Shown: positions 4,638-8,485 of the stretch, one piece after another | Numbering within the stretch: the stretch's first letter is position 1 | How the letters are laid out: each line of letters starts with the position of its first letter | Assembly: GCF_015058545.1 (NCBI RefSeq) | Contig: NZ_SVCB01000092.1 | Span: 1 to 8,485, forward strand | Direction of reading: 5' to 3' | Length of the DNA stretch: 8,485 bases | Source: Veillonella sp. | GTDB lineage: Bacteria; Bacillota; Negativicutes; Veillonellales; Veillonellaceae | Made by a program: the position numbers and the translations under genes | The notes under the pieces: model-generated | Told to the model about the DNA's origin: nothing | What the model saw: only the letters and a program-made list of their open reading frames with translations | The model's database searches: none

Positions 4638-6209
4638 ATGAGTATGTTTTGTTTCCAATGTGAACAGTCTGCAAATCCCGGTGGTTGTACCGTACAGGGC
4701 GTATGTGGTAAAACAGCGCCGGTAGCTAACAAACAGGATGAGTTGACGTCCGCCTTGATCGGTTTGGCACGTGCTTGTGATGCAAAAGGCGCTTCGGCTA
4801 AAGAATATCAATTGTTAAAACAGGGTTTGTTCATGTGCGTAACGAACGTTAACTTCGACGAAGAACGCGTTCAGGAATTCATCAACCGCGTAGAAGCAGC
4901 TCGTCAGGCTATTGACCCTAGCGCTCAAGACTTCGATTGGGAAGCTCTTTGGGTAGGCGAAGAAGATATCATCTCCTTGCGCTCCACTTTATTGCTCGGT
5001 ATGCGCGGTATGGCGGCTTACGCTTGGCATGCATCCGTACTCGGCTATGATGACGCTGAAGTAGACGCTTGGTTCGTAAAAGGCCTCGTTGAATTCGCCA
5101 AAGAGCACAGTGCTGACGAATGGCTCGCTTTGTTGATGGAATTCGGTCATATTAACCTCAAATGCATGGCTTTACTTGACTCCGCTAACACCGAAAGCTA
5201 TGGCACACCGGTTCCGACTAAAGTACCTTTGACTGTAGAACCTGGTCCGTTCATCGTAGTAACCGGTCATGATTTACACGACCTCAAAATGTTATTGGAA
5301 CAATCCGAAGGTAAAGGCGTAAACATCTATACTCATGGTGAAATGCTTCCTTGCCACGCATATCCTGAACTCAAAAAATATGCTCACTTAAAAGGTAACT
5401 TCGGTACTGCTTGGCAGAACCAGCAGAATGAATTCGACGGCGTTCCGGCTGCTTTCTTGTTCACTACTAACTGCTTAATGGTTCCGCGTGAAAGCTACGA
5501 AGACAATATTTTCACAACCGATATGGTAGGTTTCCCTGGTTTGAAACATGTGGAAATCAACGAAGACGGCTCCAAAGATTTCTCCGCGGTTATTGAAAAA
5601 GCTCTTGAACTCGGCGGTTACAGTGAACCTCAAGCATTCACCGGTATCAACGGTGGTCACGAAGTAACAACCGGTTTCGGTCATGGCACAGTGCTCAGCA
5701 TTGCCGACAAAGTAATCGACGCTGTTAAAGCCGGCGCTATTAAACATTTCTTCTTGGTAGGTGGTTGCGACGGTGCTAAAGTAGGCCGTAACTACTACAC
5801 CGAATTTGTAAAACAGACGCCAAAAGACACAGTAGTTCTTACTTTGGCTTGCGGTAAATATCGTTTCAACGACCTTGAAATCGGCGAAATCGGCGGTATC
5901 CCTCGTATGCTCGATATGGGTCAGTGTAATGACGCTTACTCCGCTATTCAGGTAGCCGTAGCTCTTGCCGGCGCTTTCGAATGCGATGTAAATGACTTGC
6001 CATTGACTTTGGTATTGTCTTGGTACGAACAAAAAGCGGTATGTATCCTCTTGACCTTGTTGGCTTTGGGTATCCGCAACATCTACATCGGACCTACTTT
6101 GCCAAAATTCTTATCCAATAATGTATTGGGCATCTTGGTAGAAAAATTCCAGTTACACCCAATCACTACGCCGGAAGCTGACATGAAAGCTATCCTTGGC
6201 AACAACTAA
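4638..6209 (+). CDS. hcp: Hydroxylamine reductase / hybrid-cluster protein, class I
   Basis: Hcp is a cytoplasmic iron-sulfur-oxygen enzyme. It reduces hydroxylamine to ammonia in vitro and acts as an NO reductase or S-nitrosylase in other bacteria, protecting against nitrosative stress. The start is ATG 4638, five bases after AAGGAGG, giving 523 residues. The N-terminal cysteines C5, C8, C17 and C23 have the C-X2-C-X8-C-X5-C spacing of strict anaerobes (class I), which binds a [4Fe-4S] cluster. The hybrid-cluster ligands can all be placed by motif: H211 (GHDLHD), E235 (HGEMLP), C279 (TTNCLM), C377 (GGCDGA, the persulfide position), C405 (LACGKY), C430 (GQCNDA), E464 and K466 (WYEQK). Their spacing closely follows the Desulfovibrio enzyme. 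No reductase gene (hcr) follows, as expected for class I. The gene is monocistronic and divergent from a Crp/Fnr regulator that probably activates it. Confidence 0.97.
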   Translation: MSMFCFQCEQSANPGGCTVQGVCGKTAPVANKQDELTSALIGLARACDAKGASAKEYQLLKQGLFMCVTNVNFDEERVQEFINRVEAARQAIDPSAQDFDWEALWVGEEDIISLRSTLLLGMRGMAAYAWHASVLGYDDAEVDAWFVKGLVEFAKEHSADEWLALLMEFGHINLKCMALLDSANTESYGTPVPTKVPLTVEPGPFIVVTGHDLHDLKMLLEQSEGKGVNIYTHGEMLPCHAYPELKKYAHLKGNFGTAWQNQQNEFDGVPAAFLFTTNCLMVPRESYEDNIFTTDMVGFPGLKHVEINEDGSKDFSAVIEKALELGGYSEPQAFTGINGGHEVTTGFGHGTVLSIADKVIDAVKAGAIKHFFLVGGCDGAKVGRNYYTEFVKQTPKDTVVLTLACGKYRFNDLEIGEIGGIPRMLDMGQCNDAYSAIQVAVALAGAFECDVNDLPLTLVLSWYEQKAVCILLTLLALGIRNIYIGPTLPKFLSNNVLGILVEKFQLHPITTPEADMKAILGNN

Positions 6210-6338
6210 TTAAAAACGACTCGTAAAGGTTTATAGCTTAATCGTTAATCGAAACTTTAGTTAATGGTTGGCGACAATATAGTGGTGTCCATCCTGTGAT
6301 TACTTATGTTTCTCGCTGATTATCAATTAAAATTTCTC

Positions 6339-6370
6339 ATAGCTCCCTCGTAAGAGGGAGCTATTTTTTA
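6339..6370 (+). terminator. Rho-independent terminator of hcp
   Basis: ATAGCTCCCTC (6339-6349) pairs perfectly with GAGGGAGCTAT (6354-6364) around a GTAA loop, followed by a run of six T. It lies 130 bases after the hcp stop. Confidence 0.93.
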
Positions 6371-6506
6371 TATTTTTCTATATACAAGGTACTTTTTTGA
6401 ATGATTCGTTCGCCTACCGTGTACCTTATAAACCGCGTAATAATAGGCTTTATGAGCAAATGTGAATCTTAAAAGAAGTAATATGCATAAAAAGTATGAC
6501 CGTGTC

Positions 6507-6535
6507 TATTCACTGAAAACAAACTGTGGTATAAT
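6507..6535 (+). promoter_or_regulatory. Extended -10 promoter of the serine dehydratase operon
   Basis: TATAAT (6530-6535) is preceded directly by TGG, giving the extended -10 form (TGn). The -35 region at 17-bp spacing, TATTCA (6507-6512), matches consensus poorly, as is common with extended -10 promoters. Transcription should begin near 6542, leaving a leader of about 85 bases. Confidence 0.7.
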
Positions 6536-6547
6536 ACAAATTAAGGA

Positions 6548-6589
6548 AATTCAAGGGTTTGCCCTGAATTAGTTTGTGAAAAATGCACA
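6548..6589 (+). promoter_or_regulatory. Leader hairpin plus TGTG-N7-CACA site before sdaAB
   Basis: AATTCA (6548-6553) pairs with TGAATT (6565-6570), and GGG/CCC continue the stem past one bulged A to a TTTG loop. The hairpin would sit at the very 5' end of the mRNA. Just after it, TGTG (6575-6578) and CACA (6586-6589) are inverted around seven bases, similar to but one base shorter than a Crp site. Lying downstream of the promoter, a bound protein would repress. Confidence 0.45.
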
Positions 6590-6626
6590 GTGTAGGTGTG
6601 ATAACGTTTTCTTAGGGAGGACATAA

Positions 6627-7307
6627 ATGAGTAGTGTTTTTGAGATTATCGGGCCGGTTATGATTGGTCCATCCAGCTCTCATACTGCCGGAGCTGCCCG
6701 TTTAGGTAAAATGGCTCGCTCTATTTTTAAAGAGCCCATTGAACGCGTTGATTTAACCTTATACGGTTCTTTTGCCAAAACCTATAAAGGTCATGGTACA
6801 GACCGTGCCTTGGTAGGCGGTCTTTTGGGATTTGATGCGGAAGACGAACGCATTCGTGACGCATTTAAAGATGCCGCTGAAGCTAATTTGCAGTATCAGT
6901 TCATTGAATCGACTGAAGAAGGTGGTCATCCGAACGAAGTTAAATTCGACCTTTACAGCAAAGATGGTCATCATATGAGCATCATAGGCCGATCCCTTGG
7001 CGGTGGTCGTATTTTGGTGACCAATGTAAACAACTTGGCAGTGGAAATTTCCGGTGAAGATTTTACCATTTTGACATTCCATCATGATTGTCCGGGGGTT
7101 ATTGCTTGGGTAACGAGCCGCCTTGGTCAAGCAAGTGTTAATATTTCGACGATGAAAGTGTTCCGCAAACGTAAGCATTGTGAAGCTGTTATGCTCATTA
7201 ATACGGATGAACCGGTTGATACACAAGTTATGGCGGACATTCAGAATCATAAAAGTATTTCCTCCGTTATGTATTTTGAACCTTTGGAAAAGGCGGTAGC
7301 AGAATGA
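6627..7307 (+). CDS. sdaAB: L-serine ammonia-lyase (iron-sulfur dependent), beta subunit
   Basis: This is one half of the two-subunit, [4Fe-4S]-dependent L-serine dehydratase of Bacillota, which converts L-serine to pyruvate and ammonia in the cytoplasm. The protein has 226 residues, the normal length. The start is ATG 6627 behind AGGGAGG (6614-6620). GPSSSHTAGAARLG (14-27) is the signature of the family and part of the serine site. The small glycine motif SLGGGRI is at 123-129. Residues about 146-220 form an ACT domain (FTILTFHHDCPGVIAWV at its start), thought to bind serine as a regulatory ligand. Its stop overlaps the start of sdaAA (ATGA at 7304-7307), giving coupled equimolar synthesis. 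In anaerobes that use amino acids or lactate/pyruvate, the pathway feeds pyruvate metabolism and removes excess serine. Confidence 0.96.
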   Translation: MSSVFEIIGPVMIGPSSSHTAGAARLGKMARSIFKEPIERVDLTLYGSFAKTYKGHGTDRALVGGLLGFDAEDERIRDAFKDAAEANLQYQFIESTEEGGHPNEVKFDLYSKDGHHMSIIGRSLGGGRILVTNVNNLAVEISGEDFTILTFHHDCPGVIAWVTSRLGQASVNISTMKVFRKRKHCEAVMLINTDEPVDTQVMADIQNHKSISSVMYFEPLEKAVAE

Positions 7308-8176
7308 GTTATTTATATGATACATTAGCTGATTTGGCGCATTTAAGCGATACTCATAATTTACCTATGTGGGAAATTGTAATTCGCGCCGAAATGGAAG
7401 CGTCCGGTCAATCTCGCGAAGCCATTGAGAAAGAAGCTTTGCGTCGTATTCAGATTTTTAAAGATTCCGTGGTAAACGGTATTGAAGACCGTAAACGTAC
7501 GGTGAGCGGTATGTCCGGCGGACAGGCTCACGTTTTGTTGGAACATACGCCGCGCTTAATGAGTCCGACAGCCTATAAAGCCTTAACGTACGCGATTGCG
7601 GTTAATGAAGCGAACGCCAAAATGTTCCGCGTTGTAGCTTGTCCTACAGCCGGTTCCTGCGGTGTTATGCCCGGCACCATGTGCGCTGTAGCCGAAGAAT
7701 TGAAGCTTGATGATGAGGCGATGCTTCGCGGTTTCTTCATGGGGGCCGGTATCGGCAACGTGATTACGAACCAAGCCTGTGTAGCCGGTGCCGTAGGCGG
7801 TTGTCAGGCCGAAGTAGGTTCCGCTGCCGCTATGGCGGCCGGTGCCGTGGTAGCTATGCTTGAAGGCACTACCAAACAGGCCATTAATGCCGTTGCCCTT
7901 TGCCTCAAAAATGTATTGGGCTTAGTATGCGACCCTGTTGGGGGCCTCGTAGAAGTACCTTGCGTAAAACGTAACGGTATTTATGCCGTCCATGCTCTCA
8001 GCGCCGCTGAAATGGCTATGGCCGGCTTAATCAGCCAAATTCCGGTTGATGAAGTAATCGAAGCTATGGACCGCATCGGTCGTGCATTGCCAAGTACCTT
8101 GCGTGAAACCAGTGAAGGTGGTTTGGCGACTACTGAAACAGGTCGTCGTATCGCTAAACAATTAGCGGAAATGTAA
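7304..8176 (+). CDS. sdaAA: L-serine ammonia-lyase (iron-sulfur dependent), alpha subunit
   Basis: This is the catalytic, cluster-bearing partner of the beta subunit. At 290 residues it has the usual length. C167 (GGCQAEVGS), C209 (CDPVGG) and C220 (VEVPC) have the C-X41-C-X10-C spacing that binds the [4Fe-4S] cluster, whose open iron polarises the serine hydroxyl. PTAGSCGVMPG (114-124) is the conserved substrate loop region. The start overlaps the sdaAB stop by ATGA, and no separate strong ribosome site precedes it, so translation depends on the upstream gene. The cluster is oxygen-labile in this family, consistent with an anaerobic host. The operon ends here at a strong terminator, so no serine transporter is co-transcribed. 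Confidence 0.96.
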   Translation: MSYLYDTLADLAHLSDTHNLPMWEIVIRAEMEASGQSREAIEKEALRRIQIFKDSVVNGIEDRKRTVSGMSGGQAHVLLEHTPRLMSPTAYKALTYAIAVNEANAKMFRVVACPTAGSCGVMPGTMCAVAEELKLDDEAMLRGFFMGAGIGNVITNQACVAGAVGGCQAEVGSAAAMAAGAVVAMLEGTTKQAINAVALCLKNVLGLVCDPVGGLVEVPCVKRNGIYAVHALSAAEMAMAGLISQIPVDEVIEAMDRIGRALPSTLRETSEGGLATTETGRRIAKQLAEM

Positions 8177-8188
8177 GATTGCGTCATT

Positions 8189-8227
8189 AAAACGTCTTTA
8201 TGAGGAAACTCATAGAGGCGTTTTTTT
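8189..8227 (+). terminator. Rho-independent terminator of the serine dehydratase operon
   Basis: A 16-bp stem (8189-8204 with 8209-8224, including two G-U pairs and an A/T base) closes a GAAA tetraloop and runs into seven T. It starts 12 bases after the sdaAA stop. Confidence 0.93.
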
Positions 8228-8269
8228 ATTTTTCAGGCGCCTCGAAAGGGTGAATTCAATACATGGGTA

Positions 8270-8278
8270 TGTTATAAT
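8270..8278 (+). promoter_or_regulatory. Extended -10 promoter of the right-edge gene
   Basis: TATAAT (8273-8278) is preceded by TGT, the extended -10 form. No convincing -35 box lies at the usual distance. It is 32 bases before the proposed GTG start. Confidence 0.6.
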
Positions 8279-8309
8279 AAATTATCGTGATAAGAGTGAG
8301 GTGATATGG

Positions 8310-8485
8310 GTGAGTTGGTTTACATCAAAGAAAATAACGTTAGAACCGAGCGGTGAAATCTGGCAAGGTGCGACGCGGATTTTGCGTGCTTTAGCGGATG
8401 CCGGGTTCGAAGCCTATGTTATTGGTGGTGCGGTGCGTGATTTGGTGCTCAAACAAACACCTCATGATTATGATATTGTAACGAA
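8310..8485 (+). CDS. CCA-adding enzyme / poly(A) polymerase family protein, N-terminal 58 residues
   Basis: This is a class II nucleotidyltransferase of the family that adds or repairs CCA ends of tRNA or adds poly(A). The gene runs off the right edge, so only the start of the head domain is seen. GGAVRD (39-44) is the nucleotide-binding loop, and D53 and D55 in HDYDIVT carry the catalytic metal ions. The start is taken as GTG 8310, six bases after the Shine-Dalgarno GAGGTG (8298-8303). An overlapping ATG at 8306 is in another frame and stops after 16 codons. An in-frame GTG at 8301 would lie inside the ribosome site. The fragment is too short to tell CCA enzyme from poly(A) polymerase, so no symbol is given. 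Confidence 0.88.
   Translation, partial: MSWFTSKKITLEPSGEIWQGATRILRALADAGFEAYVIGGAVRDLVLKQTPHDYDIVT

Larger units (their letters stand above)
6210..6626. other. Intergenic region between hcp and the serine dehydratase operon
   Basis: About 130 bases of hcp 3' untranslated sequence come first, with no gene visible, then the hcp terminator. Next is a spaced inverted repeat, AAGGTAC (6386-6392) with GTACCTT (6421-6427), 28 bases apart, of unknown role. The sdaAB promoter and a structured leader follow. No credible small gene was found on either strand. Confidence 0.6.

Noticed and set aside
5475..6032. Long open frame on the minus strand inside hcp (185 codons)
   Set aside because: It lies opposite a fully conserved hcp sequence and has no recognisable protein features; it is a by-product of hcp codon usage.
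6759..7325. Long open frame on the minus strand inside sdaAB (188 codons)
   Set aside because: It is opposite a clear family protein and its sequence is His/Asn-rich without domain character.
8306..8356. Small ORF starting at ATG 8306
   Set aside because: It stops after 16 codons; the GTG at 8310 in another frame reads into a clear nucleotidyltransferase.

Overview
The window looks like chromosome from an anaerobic, diderm Bacillota of the Negativicutes (Veillonella-like). The evidence is a class I hydroxylamine reductase (hybrid-cluster protein), an oxygen-sensitive two-subunit iron-sulfur L-serine dehydratase, a Crp/Fnr regulator divergent from hcp, strong AGGAGG ribosome sites, and a membrane-anchored protein that I tentatively place in a family described partly from Veillonella parvula. 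The genus is an inference.

Region 1 (1 to about 1620) is AT-rich accessory DNA. Hand-counted 60-base lines here are about 30-38% GC, against 52-57% in lines from the later genes. It holds the 3' end of an unrecognised gene, a terminator, and then a compact four-gene operon. The operon starts at a consensus promoter (TTGACA, 17 bp, TATAAT) whose spacer and -10 box lie inside a perfect 22-bp palindrome. It encodes a 38-residue peptide with one hydrophobic stretch and a very basic tail, a 42-residue hydrophobic peptide, a 67-residue helix-turn-helix protein, and a 148-residue protein. The last three genes are linked by ATGA stop/start overlaps. The 148-residue protein is a paralogue of the truncated gene at the left edge, with a conserved C-terminus and a diverged N-terminus. 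I recognise no named system here, and this is the best candidate for something undescribed.

Region 2 (about 1620-3700) has candidate promoters and an inverted repeat, then a 540-residue protein with an N-terminal membrane anchor, a long polar linker and a helical C-terminal domain. A 38-base hairpin and a tandem array of about five 17-bp units follow.

Region 3 (3709-6370) is a nitrosative/redox stress unit: a Crp/Fnr-type regulator on the minus strand, divergent from hcp on the plus strand. The shared 212-bp spacer carries a 7-1-7 palindrome over the regulator's -10 box and two consecutive hairpins in the hcp leader. hcp ends at a textbook terminator.

Region 4 (6371-8230) is the sdaAB-sdaAA operon for L-serine to pyruvate and ammonia. 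It has an extended -10 promoter, a structured leader, an ATGA overlap between the genes and a strong terminator. Region 5 (8231-8485) holds an extended -10 promoter and the first 58 codons of a CCA-adding enzyme/poly(A) polymerase family gene that runs off the right edge. No tRNA, rRNA, insertion sequence or CRISPR array is visible.
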